DNA from: an uncultured Prevotellaceae bacterium
GTDB lineage: Bacteria; Bacteroidota; Bacteroidia; Bacteroidales; Bacteroidaceae
Direction: 5' to 3'
NCBI GenBank assembly: GCA_947307015.1
Contig: CAMZHV010000028.1
Coordinates: 1 to 35,509, forward strand
DNA: 35,509 nt
The position numbers and the translations under genes are program-made. This document shows positions 14,251-24,703 of the stretch, piece by piece. Within the stretch, counting starts at the first letter, position 1, and the number at the start of each line of letters is the position of its first letter. Under the pieces are notes generated by a model. The model was not told the origin of the DNA. It did not search any database and worked only from the letters and a program-made list of their open reading frames with translations.

Positions 14251-16098
14251 ATGAAAAAAGACTTATTCGTTCTTTCATGGCTTTTCTGCGCCTTCACCAT
14301 CTTTTTCCTCGTGATACAGAAGCCCATTTTTATAGGCTACAACTGGGGCTTCGACGGTACCGTGATGACCACAGCAGACCTGAAAGATATCTACCATCAC
14401 GGCCTGGCGCTTGACTTGGCTACTTCGGCCTACCTCCTCGTCATTCCTTTGATTCTTTTCGGAATCCATTGGTGGAAGCCCCGCTTCTCGCCACGTCGGT
14501 GGCTGCTGGGCTACTGCATCGTGATGGCTGTTGCACTAACCCTTGGAACGTTAGCTGACGCTTCGCTCTACGAGTTTTGGGAATTCAAGCTCGACCGTAT
14601 GGCTTTCTTCTATATCGATGACCCGAAGAACGCTTTTGCCAGTGTCTCCACCGCTTATATTGTGGGACATGCGCTGACATGGCTCGTGTTGGCGCTGCTC
14701 CTCTACGCGCTGTTGGTCTTTCCTTGGCGCCGCCTGCGCTTCGATGCAAAGATCACGTGGCACCCGGCTCTTCGCGGGCTGATGTTCCTGCTGATTGCCG
14801 GAGCCTGCTTCGCCACGATCCGCGGTCTTCGCATCTGGCCCAACACGCCTGGCCGTGCCTTCTATTCCAAGACCACCTATTACAACCACGCCGCACTGAA
14901 TCCGATCTACAACCTTTTCTATACCCTCACGAAACGCGAGGACGACTACCGTCAGTTCGATTTCTTCGACGAGACAAAACGGGCACAAATCATGGATGGC
15001 CTGTTCCCCACCTCGGCCGATTCGACGGAGAATCTCTTGACAACGCAGCGTCCCGACGTCCTTGTCATCGTGCTCGAAGGTTTCGGTTCTTGCTTCATCG
15101 AAGGTCTTGGCGGCGATGTGACACAAGTCGGCGTCAACATCACACGTCTGTTGCCTTCTACCGTCTGCTTCGACAGCTGCTACTGCGGCAGTTTCCGCAC
15201 CGATCGCGGTATTGTTTGTGCCGTCAGCGGCTATCTTGGCCAACCCACAACGAGCATCATGCGCTATGCCCATAAGATCAAGAACTTGCCAGGTCTGCCC
15301 AAGACATTGAAACAGTATGGCTACGAGACGCAGGCACTTTACAGCGGCGATATTGCCTTTTTCAACATGAGCGAATACCTGCTGACAGCAGGTCACGACC
15401 GCCTCGTCTCGCAAGATGACTTCCCAGCTTCGCAGCGCACAACTAAATGGGGTGTACCAGACCATATCGCTTTCCAATGGCTTTTCGATGACATCCAAGC
15501 AAAACAGGCAGCACAGCGCCATCCGTGGTACACAACCTACCTCACCATCAGTTCCCACAACCCATTCGATGTGCCCTATCATCGTCTCTCATCGGGTACG
15601 GATATCGACGACGACAATGTGAAGTTCAACGCCTTCGCCTACACCGACAGCTGCTATGCTGACTTCATCGACCGCCTGCGTGAGACACCCGCCTGGGATA
15701 ACCTGCTCATCGTCACCGTAGCCGACCACGGTTTCAATTGGCGTCCGATGAACTCGCCCAAGTTCCCCTTCATACCCTTCTTCCTGACGGGCGGTGCCGT
15801 CAAGGAGCCGCGCCGCATCCACACGCTGATGAGCCAGACCGACCTGCCTGCCATCGTACTCGGACAGTTAGGCATCCCTCACGATGATTTCACCTTCAGT
15901 CGCGATGTCCTTGGCAACACCTATCGCAAGCCTTTCGGTTTTAACACCTTCAACAATGGCTTCAACTATCGTGACTCCACGGGCTGTACTGTCTATGACA
16001 ATGTGGCCAAAGCACCCGTCAGCGGAGCCAATCAGCGGCGCGAGGCCATTGGCAAAGCTATCCTTCAGACCCTCTATCATGACATGAGCGAACGATGA
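14251..16098 (+). CDS. LtaS-like membrane sulfatase-fold protein, first copy
   Basis: A 615-residue protein with about five N-terminal membrane helices (residues 1-210) and a large periplasmic alkaline phosphatase/sulfatase domain. The metal-binding pattern of the LtaS family is visible: Glu276 in VLEGFG, the nucleophile candidate Thr317 in SFRTDRG, and Asp492-His493 in VADHGF. Family members transfer phosphoglycerol or phosphoethanolamine, or hydrolyse phosphodiesters. In a Gram-negative envelope operon, modification of lipid A, core or another surface glycan is the likely role. The next gene is a paralogue and overlaps by 4 nt. Confidence 0.85.
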   Translation: MKKDLFVLSWLFCAFTIFFLVIQKPIFIGYNWGFDGTVMTTADLKDIYHHGLALDLATSAYLLVIPLILFGIHWWKPRFSPRRWLLGYCIVMAVALTLGTLADASLYEFWEFKLDRMAFFYIDDPKNAFASVSTAYIVGHALTWLVLALLLYALLVFPWRRLRFDAKITWHPALRGLMFLLIAGACFATIRGLRIWPNTPGRAFYSKTTYYNHAALNPIYNLFYTLTKREDDYRQFDFFDETKRAQIMDGLFPTSADSTENLLTTQRPDVLVIVLEGFGSCFIEGLGGDVTQVGVNITRLLPSTVCFDSCYCGSFRTDRGIVCAVSGYLGQPTTSIMRYAHKIKNLPGLPKTLKQYGYETQALYSGDIAFFNMSEYLLTAGHDRLVSQDDFPASQRTTKWGVPDHIAFQWLFDDIQAKQAAQRHPWYTTYLTISSHNPFDVPYHRLSSGTDIDDDNVKFNAFAYTDSCYADFIDRLRETPAWDNLLIVTVADHGFNWRPMNSPKFPFIPFFLTGGAVKEPRRIHTLMSQTDLPAIVLGQLGIPHDDFTFSRDVLGNTYRKPFGFNTFNNGFNYRDSTGCTVYDNVAKAPVSGANQRREAIGKAILQTLYHDMSER

Positions 16099-18053
16099 AA
16101 CACCTCAACCGTCTCCCGCTGCATATCCTTGTCAACATCCTCATAGCCTACGTCTGCTACGGGGCTTGCCGCGTGGCGTTCCTTTTGGAGAACTACGCGC
16201 AGTTCAGCAACTCGCTGACGTGGGATTCGCTTTGGACGATGACGCGCGGTGGTCTGCTCTTTGATACCGCAGCCATCTGCTACACCAACTGCCTTTATGT
16301 CGTGCTAGCGCTTCTGCCCCTGTGGCAAGGTCATCGTGTGTTGCGCGCCCTGACAAAATGGACGTTCATCATTCCGAACGCCCTCGCCGTCATCATCAAC
16401 CTGATGGACACGGCCTATTTCTCGTTCACCAACAAGCGCGTGACGGCGGATGTCTTCGCTGAGTTCCAGAACGAGGAGAACCTTGGAGGCATCATCGGCA
16501 TAGAACTGCTTCACCACTGGTATTTCGTCCTGCTCGCTATCGCGCTCATCACATTGCTCGTTTGGGGCTATCGTCACGCTTCCGAAAGCTACCTGCGAGT
16601 CAGCCGCCGTCGTTTTGTCATCACGCAGACTGTATCGTTGCTCTTAGCACTCGTACTCATGATTGTCGGTATGCGCGGCGCGCTGTTCCGCAAGGCCACA
16701 CGCCCCATCTCCCCCAACGACGCTTTCCGTTACGTCAACCGGCCCTTGGAGACTAATGTGGTGCTCAACACCCCCTTTACACTCCTCCGCACGATTCGCC
16801 ACAAGAGCATTGTCACGCCCGTCTATTTCACTGACCGTGCAGAGCTCGACAGCCTCTTCACGCCTGTCCATCAACCCCGTGCTGACCGTGTAGAGCGGCG
16901 CCGCAATGTTGTTGTCCTCATTGTAGAAAGCTTCGCCGATGAATTCATTGGCTCACGTAATAGAGACCTTGACGGTGGCACCTATCGCGGCTACACACCC
17001 TTTGCCGATTCGCTTTTAGCACAGAGCCTCACCTTCCGCGAGAGCTTCTGCAACGGATGGACGAGCATAGATGCGATGCCTGCCGTGCTGGCTGGTATTC
17101 CACGCATGCACGATGCTTTCGTGCTCTCGCCCTTCTCGCTGAACCGCATCAACAGCCTTGCCACAGAGTTAGGCGGTCATTGGGGCTACCATTCCGCTTT
17201 CTTCCACGGCGCTGAGAACTATTCCATGGGCTTCCATGCCTTCGCCCGTGCGGCTGGTTTCAAGGAGTACTACGGACGTGAGGAATATTACGCCGACCCG
17301 CGCTTTGGCGGCAAGGCAGATTTCGACGGCACCTGGGGTGTGTGGGACGAACCCTTCCTACAGTATTTCTGCACGAAGATGACCGAGATGCCCGAACCGT
17401 TTGTCACCGCCGTGTTCACGCTCTCCTCGCATCATCCCTTCGCCATCCCTGAGAAGTACAAAGATGTCTTTCTCGACGAAGGTATCTATCCCTTGCACAA
17501 GTGCATCCGCTATACTGACAACGCCCTGCGCCTCTTCTTCGAGAGCGCCCGTCAGCAGCCGTGGTACCAGAACACGCTTTTCGTGCTTTGCGCCGACCAT
17601 GCCAGCAGTCGCACTACCCACGACCGCTACAAAACGGAGGTCGGAGCCTTCCGTGTTCCCATCCTCTTCTTCGACCCATCGGGAGAAATGCCTGTGGAGT
17701 GCATCGACGGCATAGCACAGCAGACGGATATTATGCCCACCGTTCTCGCCTATCTTGGCTACGACCGTCCTTTTGTAGCTTTTGGCAAAGATCTCCTGCA
17801 CACGGCTCCTGAAGACACTTGGGCTTACAACGACTTCAACGTGCCACAGCTAATCCGAGGCGATTACGTCCTACAGTACGACCGCCAACGCGTCACTGGC
17901 TTCTATGATTATCGCCACGACCAACTCATGCAGCACGACCTCAGCGGGCAGACCGCCGAAGAACCTGCGATGGTACTTCAGGTGCAGGCAATCCTCCAGA
18001 GCCTCAACCAACGTATGCAAGATAATCAAATCGCCATCACTTCTGACCCCTAA
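16095..18053 (+). CDS. LtaS-like membrane sulfatase-fold protein, second copy
   Basis: A 652-residue paralogue of the upstream protein with the same plan: N-terminal membrane helices (to about residue 205), then the sulfatase-fold domain. Catalytic positions appear as Glu278 in IVESFAD, Thr323 in GWTSIDAMPAV, and Asp501-His502 in CADHAS. The nucleophile context (GWTSID) differs from SFRTDRG in the first copy, so the two probably act on different substrates or acceptors. The ATGA overlap indicates co-translation. Confidence 0.85.
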   Translation: MKHLNRLPLHILVNILIAYVCYGACRVAFLLENYAQFSNSLTWDSLWTMTRGGLLFDTAAICYTNCLYVVLALLPLWQGHRVLRALTKWTFIIPNALAVIINLMDTAYFSFTNKRVTADVFAEFQNEENLGGIIGIELLHHWYFVLLAIALITLLVWGYRHASESYLRVSRRRFVITQTVSLLLALVLMIVGMRGALFRKATRPISPNDAFRYVNRPLETNVVLNTPFTLLRTIRHKSIVTPVYFTDRAELDSLFTPVHQPRADRVERRRNVVVLIVESFADEFIGSRNRDLDGGTYRGYTPFADSLLAQSLTFRESFCNGWTSIDAMPAVLAGIPRMHDAFVLSPFSLNRINSLATELGGHWGYHSAFFHGAENYSMGFHAFARAAGFKEYYGREEYYADPRFGGKADFDGTWGVWDEPFLQYFCTKMTEMPEPFVTAVFTLSSHHPFAIPEKYKDVFLDEGIYPLHKCIRYTDNALRLFFESARQQPWYQNTLFVLCADHASSRTTHDRYKTEVGAFRVPILFFDPSGEMPVECIDGIAQQTDIMPTVLAYLGYDRPFVAFGKDLLHTAPEDTWAYNDFNVPQLIRGDYVLQYDRQRVTGFYDYRHDQLMQHDLSGQTAEEPAMVLQVQAILQSLNQRMQDNQIAITSDP

Positions 18054-18068
18054 ACTCCGTGTCGTTCA

Positions 18069-19076
18069 ATGACAAAAGCACAAAGTTCAAAGTGGAAACG
18101 TTGGATGTGCGACATATTTGCCGCAACCTCCCGCATCTTCTCCCGCGCGTACCGACGCCTTCTCGCGACCGGCCGCCTCTTTCTGGATCTAAACCTCTCC
18201 AATCACGCCGCCGCCTTGACCTACTCCAGCATCCTCGGCGCTGTACCTATTTTGGCCATCGTCTTCGCCATTGCTCGCGGTTTCGGTTTTGGCCAGCTCA
18301 TCGAGGAGAAGTTACAGGCCAATGTCAACTTCTCACCAGAGATGATTGAGACGATTATGGGCTTCGTCAATGGCTATCTCGAGCACGCACGCGGTGGCGT
18401 TTTCATTGGAGTGGGACTCTTATTGCTGTTCTACACGCTGTTCAGCCTGACCTCGAACATCGAAACTTCCTTCAACACGATCTGGCGGGTGCAGACCTCG
18501 CGGAATATCTATCGTCGTGCGATTTATTACCTCAGCGTATTCTTCCTCCTGCCCATTATCATCATCCTCACCTCCGGCCTCCAGGTCTTCCTTTCGGGTA
18601 TAGGACGTTTTCTGCCTGATGTAGAGCTCTTCAGCCACGGTCTCCAGCTCCTCCTTCAACTGCTGCCATACGTTCTCGCCTGGCTCGCTTTCGTGCTGCT
18701 GTATAAGATGATGCCTAACACGCAAGTCCATTGGCGTGCTTGCCTCATGCCTGGCCTCCTCGCCGGTACAGCCTTTCAGGCGTTCCAATGGTTCTACATC
18801 AATTCGCAGATGAGCCTTTCAAGTTACAACGCTGTCTATGGTTCCTTTGCGGCTATCCCGTTCTTCATGCTCTTCATTCAGATTTCTTGGATGATCTGTC
18901 TTTTCGGTGCTCAACTCTCATACGTCCATCAGCACGAGGCAGCCATCGTAGCCCAAAAAGACCTCCCGCCATCTGCTTCACTCACTCGTGCCCAACGCGC
19001 CGATGAGGCTCTCCGTAGCATCAAAAAGATCGTCGCCGAGTATGAAAGACAACTCGACGACGACCAAAAAGAATAA
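18069..19076 (+). CDS. YihY/BrkB family inner-membrane protein
   Basis: A 335-residue polytopic protein with about six predicted helices. Family features are LSNHAAALTYSSILGAVPILAIVFAIARGFG near the N-terminus and the later helices FVLLYKMMPN and YNAVYGSFAAIPFFMLFIQISW. The charged C-terminal tail (EYERQLDDDQKE) should be cytoplasmic. YihY proteins are often called RNase BN by an old misannotation; their function is not settled. It starts 15 nt after the second sulfatase-like gene and ends the envelope operon, convergent with alaS. Confidence 0.9.
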   Translation: MTKAQSSKWKRWMCDIFAATSRIFSRAYRRLLATGRLFLDLNLSNHAAALTYSSILGAVPILAIVFAIARGFGFGQLIEEKLQANVNFSPEMIETIMGFVNGYLEHARGGVFIGVGLLLLFYTLFSLTSNIETSFNTIWRVQTSRNIYRRAIYYLSVFFLLPIIIILTSGLQVFLSGIGRFLPDVELFSHGLQLLLQLLPYVLAWLAFVLLYKMMPNTQVHWRACLMPGLLAGTAFQAFQWFYINSQMSLSSYNAVYGSFAAIPFFMLFIQISWMICLFGAQLSYVHQHEAAIVAQKDLPPSASLTRAQRADEALRSIKKIVAEYERQLDDDQKE

Positions 19077-19114
19077 AAGGTGGATGTATCTATCCTCTTG
19101 ACACAACCTCCTGT

Positions 19115-21763
19115 TTAAGAGAGGGCGATTTCTATAAACTTGTCGATGGCAGCGCCGATACCCTCAGGGTTCTTACCGCCAGCAGTGGCGAAGTGAGGCT
19201 GGCCACCACCGCCGCCTTGTATAAGTTTGGCTGCATCACGAATACATTTACCCACATTCACGCCATGCTCTTTGACCAGCATGTCACTGGCAGCACTGGT
19301 CAGCAGGGGCTTGCCGTCGTTGATGGAGCCAATGCAGATTAGGGCATTCTCTATCTCAGCGCGCAGCTGGAAAGCAATATCCTTGACAGCCTCTGCAGGC
19401 AGCAGGGTTCTGCCACTGATAACGCGGACGCCGTTTTGTTCCTTGGCATTCTTCAAGAGCTCAGCCTTATATGCCTGAGCTTTCTCGTGGATGAACTCCT
19501 CGGCTTGCTTCTTCATGCCTGCGTTCTCACAGACAAGACGCTCGATGGCGGCCTTTAAGTCGGGAGCACCGTTAAACATCTGACGCAGAGCTTCCATCGT
19601 GTCCTGCAGCTGATAGAGTGCTTCCTCCACCATGGCGCCAGTGACGGCTTCGATACGACGGATGCCAGCAGCAACACTGCTCTCACCTACGATTTTGAAC
19701 ATGCCAATCTGACCTGTGGCTTTCACATGGCAACCTCCGCAGAATTCTACGCTCTGTCCGAACTGCACAACGCGAACACGGTCGCCGTATTTCTCACCAA
19801 AGAGTGCGATAGCGCCAAGCTCCTTAGCTTGCTCGATGGGCACGTTGCGGTGATCTTGTAGCGGAATGTTCTCGCGGATACGCTGGTTCACGATTCTCTC
19901 CACCTGACGCAGCTCGTCGGCATTGACCTTTTGGAAATGGCTGAAGTCAAAGCGCAGACCTTCGGATGACACGAGCGAACCCTTTTGCTCAACGTGTGTA
20001 CCGAGCACTTCGCGGAGCGCTTGATCCAGAAGGTGTGTAGCGCTGTGGTTAGCCTCGCTGGCGTGGCGCTTGTCAATGTCCACACAAGCCATGAAGTTGG
20101 ATTCCGGATGTTCCGGCAGCTTCTTGGCGATGTGAACGGTCAGACCGTTCTCGCTCTTCGTATCGATGATGTCAATCGTCTCAAACTCGCTGACGAGAAC
20201 ACCCTGGTCGCCGACCTGTCCACCCATTTCGGCATAGAATGGGGTCTTGTCGAGTACAATCTGATAATATGTCAGCTTCTTCTGAACAACCTTGCGGTAG
20301 CGTAGGATATGACACTCGTATTCAGTGAAGTCCCAACCGACAAATTCAGTGGCTCCTCCTACAGCCTCCTCGGGCAATGAAAGGGGGGCCACCATTTGCC
20401 AGTCGTCCGTCTCAACGGCAGCAGCATTGCGAGCACGCTCTTTCTGCTTCTGCATCTCTACGTTGAAGCCAGCCTCGTCAACAGTAAGGTTGTTCTCGCG
20501 GCAGATAAGCTCTGTGAGGTCAAGAGGGAAACCGTAGGTGTCGAAGAGCGTGAACGCTTCCGCTCCGCTGATTTCGGTTTTGCCAGCCGCCTTTGTATCG
20601 GCCATCACTTTGTCAAGGAGCTTGATACCAGTCTCGAGCGTACGCAGGAAACTCTCTTCTTCCTCCTTCATGACCTTAGCGATAAGCTCTTTCTGTGCCA
20701 CAAGCTCGGGATAAGCCTCGCCCATCTCAGCGGTGAGCGTCGGCAGCAACAAGTGCATGAAGGCGCGTTTCTGACCGAGGAAAGTGTAGGCATAACGCAC
20801 GGCACGACGCAAGATGCGACGAATCACGTAACCGGCCTTGGCATTTGAGGGCAACTGTCCATCGGCGATGGAGAAAGCAACGGCACGGATGTGGTCGGCG
20901 ATAACGCGCATGGCCACATCTACATCTTCGTCTTTGCCATACTGCTTGCCAGAGAGTTGTTCAATGGCTTTGATGACAGGCTGGAAAACGTCGGTGTCAT
21001 AATTGGAGTGCTTGCCTTGCAGGGCACGGACGAGACGCTCAAAGCCCATACCCGTGTCAATAACGTTCATGCCGAGCTTCACCAACGAGCCGTCGGCTTT
21101 GCGCTCAAATTGCATGAACACCAGGTTCCAGATCTCAATGACTTGCGGATCATCCTTATTGACGAGCTCACGTCCGGGCACTGCGGCCTTTTCCTCGGGG
21201 GTGCGGCTGTCCAGATGGATCTCCGAGCAGGGGCCACAGGGACCCGTATCACCCATCTCCCAAAAGTTGTCGTGCTTGTTGCCATTGATGATATGATCTG
21301 CGGGTACATGCTTAGCCCAGTAGCTGGCAGCTTCGTCGTCGCGGGGGATATTCTCTTCGGGAGAACCCTCGAAAACTGTAACATATAGATCTTTCGGATC
21401 AAGACCAATAACATCAACGAGATATTCCCACGCCATATCGATGGCGCCCTCTTTGAAATAGTCGCCGAACGACCAGTTGCCGAGCATCTCAAACATGGTG
21501 TGATGGTATGTATCATGCCCCACCTCTTCGAGATCGTTGTGTTTACCGCTGACGCGCAGACACTTTTGTGAGTCGGCACGACGGCGAGGTTCGGGGTCTT
21601 TGGTACCGAGGATGATATCTTTCCACTGGTTCATACCAGCGTTGGTAAACATGAGTGTGGGATCATCTTTGATGACCATGGGGGCAGAGGGCACGATGGT
21701 GTGTCCTTTTTGGGCGAAGAACTGCTTGAAGCTCTCGCGAATCTCGTTGGCTGTACGAATCAT
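19115..21763 (-). CDS. alaS: Alanyl-tRNA synthetase
   Basis: Charges tRNA-Ala and edits mischarged Ser/Gly. It has 882 residues, a normal full length, with the class II catalytic core, a tRNA-recognition helical domain, the editing domain with HSATH (near 570-574) and CGGCH (near 672-677), and the C-Ala domain with [19 protein letters not shown]. Residues about 458-471 ([17 protein letters not shown] region) derive from a shortened copy of the second repeat subfamily, located between the tRNA-recognition and editing domains. A TAnnTTTG box stands 49 nt upstream of the ATG. Confidence 0.97.
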   Translation of the reverse strand: MIRTANEIRESFKQFFAQKGHTIVPSAPMVIKDDPTLMFTNAGMNQWKDIILGTKDPEPRRRADSQKCLRVSGKHNDLEEVGHDTYHHTMFEMLGNWSFGDYFKEGAIDMAWEYLVDVIGLDPKDLYVTVFEGSPEENIPRDDEAASYWAKHVPADHIINGNKHDNFWEMGDTGPCGPCSEIHLDSRTPEEKAAVPGRELVNKDDPQVIEIWNLVFMQFERKADGSLVKLGMNVIDTGMGFERLVRALQGKHSNYDTDVFQPVIKAIEQLSGKQYGKDEDVDVAMRVIADHIRAVAFSIADGQLPSNAKAGYVIRRILRRAVRYAYTFLGQKRAFMHLLLPTLTAEMGEAYPELVAQKELIAKVMKEEEESFLRTLETGIKLLDKVMADTKAAGKTEISGAEAFTLFDTYGFPLDLTELICRENNLTVDEAGFNVEMQKQKERARNAAAVETDDWQMVAPLSLPEEAVGGATEFVGWDFTEYECHILRYRKVVQKKLTYYQIVLDKTPFYAEMGGQVGDQGVLVSEFETIDIIDTKSENGLTVHIAKKLPEHPESNFMACVDIDKRHASEANHSATHLLDQALREVLGTHVEQKGSLVSSEGLRFDFSHFQKVNADELRQVERIVNQRIRENIPLQDHRNVPIEQAKELGAIALFGEKYGDRVRVVQFGQSVEFCGGCHVKATGQIGMFKIVGESSVAAGIRRIEAVTGAMVEEALYQLQDTMEALRQMFNGAPDLKAAIERLVCENAGMKKQAEEFIHEKAQAYKAELLKNAKEQNGVRVISGRTLLPAEAVKDIAFQLRAEIENALICIGSINDGKPLLTSAASDMLVKEHGVNVGKCIRDAAKLIQGGGGGQPHFATAGGKNPEGIGAAIDKFIEIALS
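20351..20390. repeat. Shortened REPIN-like copy E11 in alaS
   Basis: The left part GGCTCCTCCTACAGCCTCC aligns with the E4/E6 left unit (GGCCCCCCCTACTGCCCCC), and the right end GGGGGGCC matches the E6 right end. The middle, including one hairpin arm and the spacer, is missing. It encodes [16 protein letters not shown], the same outer peptides as in LpdA and GcvPB. It is probably a deletion derivative that kept the frame. Confidence 0.7.
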
Positions 21764-21811
21764 ATATTTATATTAAGCTATTTGACGATCTGTATTAATC
21801 AAAATCGGCCG

Positions 21812-21819
21812 CAAAAGTA
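21812..21819 (-). promoter_or_regulatory. -7 box of the alaS promoter
   Basis: Minus-strand TACTTTTG followed by GCGGCCG matches TAnnTTTG; the same GCGGCC follows the rplU box. It lies in the 165-bp gap between pyrH and alaS and would give a leader of about 40 nt. Confidence 0.6.
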
Positions 21820-21928
21820 CACTTTTTTCCTGAGAAGACAGCTTTTCAGCGCGTAAAAAAATCACACGCTATCAAATAATTGATATGTTTCTGCTATCCT
21901 TCCCACCTTAGGCGGGGTGAAAGTCGCA

Positions 21929-22639
21929 TTAGCGGTGTACAAGCGTACCGATAGGCTCACCGTCGATGACTCGGCGAAGGTTGCCACGCACGTCCATATT
22001 GAAGACATAAATCGGCAGGTTGTTCTCCTTGCACATCGTTGTGGCGGTCAGATCCATGACCTTGAGGCCGCGGTTGTAGATTTCGTCGAAAGTGATCTCA
22101 TCGAACTTAGTGGCTGTCGGGTCTTTCTCGGGGTCTGCTGTGTAGACGCCATCAACGCGCGTACCTTTGAGCATAACATCAGCTTCAATCTCGATACCAC
22201 GCAACGAAGAGCCGGTGTCGGTAGTGAAATAGGGATTGCCTGTGCCGGCACTGAAAATGGCGACCTCACCATTTTCCATCGCCTCGATAGCCTTCCATTT
22301 CGTGTAGAACTCACCGATGGGTTCCATACGGATAGCTGTGAGCACACGACTCTTGACACCGACGGCACCAAGTGCTGAGCTGAGTCCAAGCGCGTTGATG
22401 ACTGTAGCGCACATGCCCATCTGATCGCCCTTGACGCGGTCGAAGCCCTTGCCTGCTCCGCTGAGACCACGGAAAATGTTTCCACCGCCAATAACGATGC
22501 CTATCTGCACACCAAGGTCATGAATTTCTTTGATCTGCTCGGCATATTCGGCGAGTCGTTTCTCGTCAATGCCATAGCGCTGTTCGCCCATGAGACTTTC
22601 GCCTGAGAGTTTGAGGAGGATGCGTTTAAATCTTGCCAT
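21929..22639 (-). CDS. pyrH: Uridylate (UMP) kinase
   Basis: Phosphorylates UMP to UDP in the cytoplasm, in pyrimidine nucleotide synthesis. It has 236 residues, normal for the hexameric bacterial enzyme of the amino acid kinase fold. LLKLSGESLMG (8-18) and GGGNIFRG (51-58) are the phosphate-binding and UMP-binding segments; the C-terminal NLRRVIDGEPIGTLV is typical. It follows lpxB by about 60 nt on the same strand. Confidence 0.97.
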   Translation of the reverse strand: MARFKRILLKLSGESLMGEQRYGIDEKRLAEYAEQIKEIHDLGVQIGIVIGGGNIFRGLSGAGKGFDRVKGDQMGMCATVINALGLSSALGAVGVKSRVLTAIRMEPIGEFYTKWKAIEAMENGEVAIFSAGTGNPYFTTDTGSSLRGIEIEADVMLKGTRVDGVYTADPEKDPTATKFDEITFDEIYNRGLKVMDLTATTMCKENNLPIYVFNMDVRGNLRRVIDGEPIGTLVHR

Positions 22640-22698
22640 AATGTTTTATATTAGATGATTATGAAATTATAGATAAAACGAACAAACGAATATTTATT

Positions 22699-23865
22699 TC
22701 ATTTTTGACTTAACAACTCGACCATTAACTTCGCCGCCCGCTGTGGTGCTCCAGGCTCGCCCAGTCGTTCCACCATCTCTTCGTAGCCCTGGAGCTGTCC
22801 CTCGCGTGCTGCACCTCCGGGTAGGATAGAACTGAGGTGTTGGCGACAGGCATTGACGGTCATCTGCTCTGCAACCAGTTCGGGTACAACCTCACGTCCT
22901 GCGATAAGGTTTACAAGGCTGACATAAGGCACCTTTAAGAGAATCTTGCGCAATAAAGTAACGAGCTGTCGGAATTGCATGAAATAGCAAACGACCTGCG
23001 GCACACGGAAGAGTGCGGTTTCGAGCGTCGCGGTGCCGGAGGTAACGAGAGCGGCGGTAGCTTGCGAAAGAATGTCATAGGTCTTCCCGTAAACGACCTC
23101 AACGTCAGCATCACCGATGTATTTCTGATAATATTCGCGATCTATATTGGGGGCACCGGCGATGACGAGGCGATAGTTGTCTCTGAAAGGAAGCGCAGCT
23201 GCTATCATACGTGGTAAGTTGTCACGGACCTCTTGCTTGCGGCTGCCAGCAAGCAGCGCAATGGAAGCTCCACCTCCCTCCCTCGCTTGTAGGGAGGGAG
23301 TAGAATGTGTTGAGCTGGCATCAGCTTTGTACTTCGCCACCTCATCCACCGTCGGATTGCCGACATAATGGATTGGAAAGCCATGCTTACGCTCGAAGAA
23401 ATCAACTTCGAAGGGTAGAATGGAGAAAATTTCGTCAACATAGCGACGCACTTTTTTCATACGCCATTCCTTCCATGCCCAAAGTTTCGGTGCAATATAA
23501 TAGTAGACAGGACAGAGGCCGTGCTGACCTGTTACGCTGTCAGTCCATTCATGCACGAAGCGAGCAATCTTGAGGTTGAAGCCTGGGTAGTCAACAAGGA
23601 TGACGACGTCCGGACGCCATTCCACGATATCATCCTTACATTGTTGCATGCCGCGCAAAATGGTTCGGGCATGTAGAATTACAGGCACGACCGCCATATA
23701 GGCGAGACTGCTATAATGGCGCACGAGCGTCATACCTTCACGCGCCATGAGTTCGCCACCGAATCCACGGAAACGGGCTTCAGGATCTGCGACCTTTAAG
23801 GCGGCGATAAGATGGGAGGCGTGGAGGTCACCACTGGCTTCACCTGCGACGAGATAATACTTCAT
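22699..23865 (-). CDS. lpxB: Lipid-A-disaccharide synthase
   Basis: Condenses UDP-2,3-diacylglucosamine with lipid X at the inner membrane. With the start at 23865 (MKYYLVAGEASGDLHAS) it has 388 residues, as usual; 27 further upstream codons overlap surE and are not family-like. The stop of surE overlaps this ATG by 4 nt. Family elements include the GEASGD start, VDYPGFNLKIA and LLAGSRKQEV. A solo repeat hairpin encodes about residues 187-198 (STPSLQAREGGGA) directly before IALLAGSRKQEV, in frame. It works in the same pathway as kdtA, kdsB and the acyltransferase in the facing operon. Confidence 0.95.
   Translation of the reverse strand: MKYYLVAGEASGDLHASHLIAALKVADPEARFRGFGGELMAREGMTLVRHYSSLAYMAVVPVILHARTILRGMQQCKDDIVEWRPDVVILVDYPGFNLKIARFVHEWTDSVTGQHGLCPVYYYIAPKLWAWKEWRMKKVRRYVDEIFSILPFEVDFFERKHGFPIHYVGNPTVDEVAKYKADASSTHSTPSLQAREGGGASIALLAGSRKQEVRDNLPRMIAAALPFRDNYRLVIAGAPNIDREYYQKYIGDADVEVVYGKTYDILSQATAALVTSGTATLETALFRVPQVVCYFMQFRQLVTLLRKILLKVPYVSLVNLIAGREVVPELVAEQMTVNACRQHLSSILPGGAAREGQLQGYEEMVERLGEPGAPQRAAKLMVELLSQK
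23274..23300. repeat. Solo repeat hairpin E12 in lpxB
   Basis: CTCCCTCCCT (23274-23283) and AGGGAGGGAG (23291-23300) form a perfect 10-bp stem with a 7-nt loop, matching the hairpin part of the first subfamily (compare the E1 right unit). No inverted partner is visible nearby. It encodes TPSLQAREGGG without disturbing the frame. Confidence 0.8.
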
Positions 23866-24671
23866 GATGCTGTGTTGAGTAATGATTCTATCTGGGCTTT
23901 GGCTTGATGTGCGGTGAGATCTAAGTGAAGGGGTACAATGGAGCAATAGCCTGCACGAAGGGCGGAAAAGTCCGTGTCGGGAGCTTCGGGTTCAAGGTCT
24001 GTGAAGGTGCCGGTGAGCCAGAAGGCACGCTGACCAAAAGGATGTGTAGCGCTGACCCATTCGGCACTCCATTGGCCACGAGCTTGCCGACAAACCTGCC
24101 AACCACGGAAAGCATGGGCTGTGGGCAGGTTGATGTTGAGACAAACATCCGACGGCAGACCCGTGCTGATGATACGCTGGCAGAGGCGAGTGATGGCGAT
24201 GAGCGTGTCGCTGCCTACGGGATAATCTTCGTAGCGCTGCCCGCGCTTGAGATACAGCGAGACACCCACGGAAGGTATACCCTTCATGCAGCCTTCGAGC
24301 ACGGCGCCTATCGTGCCGCTATAGTGAGCGCTGACGCTGGCGTTGTCGCCGTGGTTTATACCACTGAGGATAAGGTCGGGACGCCGGGGCAGGATTTGTT
24401 CAAGTGCTAACTTCACGCAGTCCACGGGGGTGCCAGAGCAGGCAAAAAGGTGAAAACGTGAGGCGTCAGCACTTGGGTAACCGTCAGGCCAGGATTCAAG
24501 CGGGCTGAAACTGACAGGCACAGTGCAAGTGATGGCACAGGCCGTTCCGGAGCGAGGGCCGTCGGGCGCTACGACATAGACGTCGGCAAACGATGCGACA
24601 GCGGAGGCCAGCGCTTGGATACCGCTGGCCTGATAGCCGTCGTCATTGGTGATGAGAATGAGTGGGAGCAC
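23862..24671 (-). CDS. surE: 5'/3'-nucleotidase SurE
   Basis: A metal-dependent phosphatase of nucleoside monophosphates. It has 269 residues, within the family range. The metal site ITNDDGYQASGI (Asp10, Asp11) and LSGINHGDNAS are clear. The start codon is GTG (24671-24669), because the frame has no ATG close to the conserved N-terminus. It overlaps lpxB by ATGA. Translation from GTG may keep its level low. Confidence 0.94.
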   Translation of the reverse strand: MLPLILITNDDGYQASGIQALASAVASFADVYVVAPDGPRSGTACAITCTVPVSFSPLESWPDGYPSADASRFHLFACSGTPVDCVKLALEQILPRRPDLILSGINHGDNASVSAHYSGTIGAVLEGCMKGIPSVGVSLYLKRGQRYEDYPVGSDTLIAITRLCQRIISTGLPSDVCLNINLPTAHAFRGWQVCRQARGQWSAEWVSATHPFGQRAFWLTGTFTDLEPEAPDTDFSALRAGYCSIVPLHLDLTAHQAKAQIESLLNTAS

Positions 24672-24703
24672 GGAATCTTTAAGTGATAAATGGAATATTT
24701 ATT

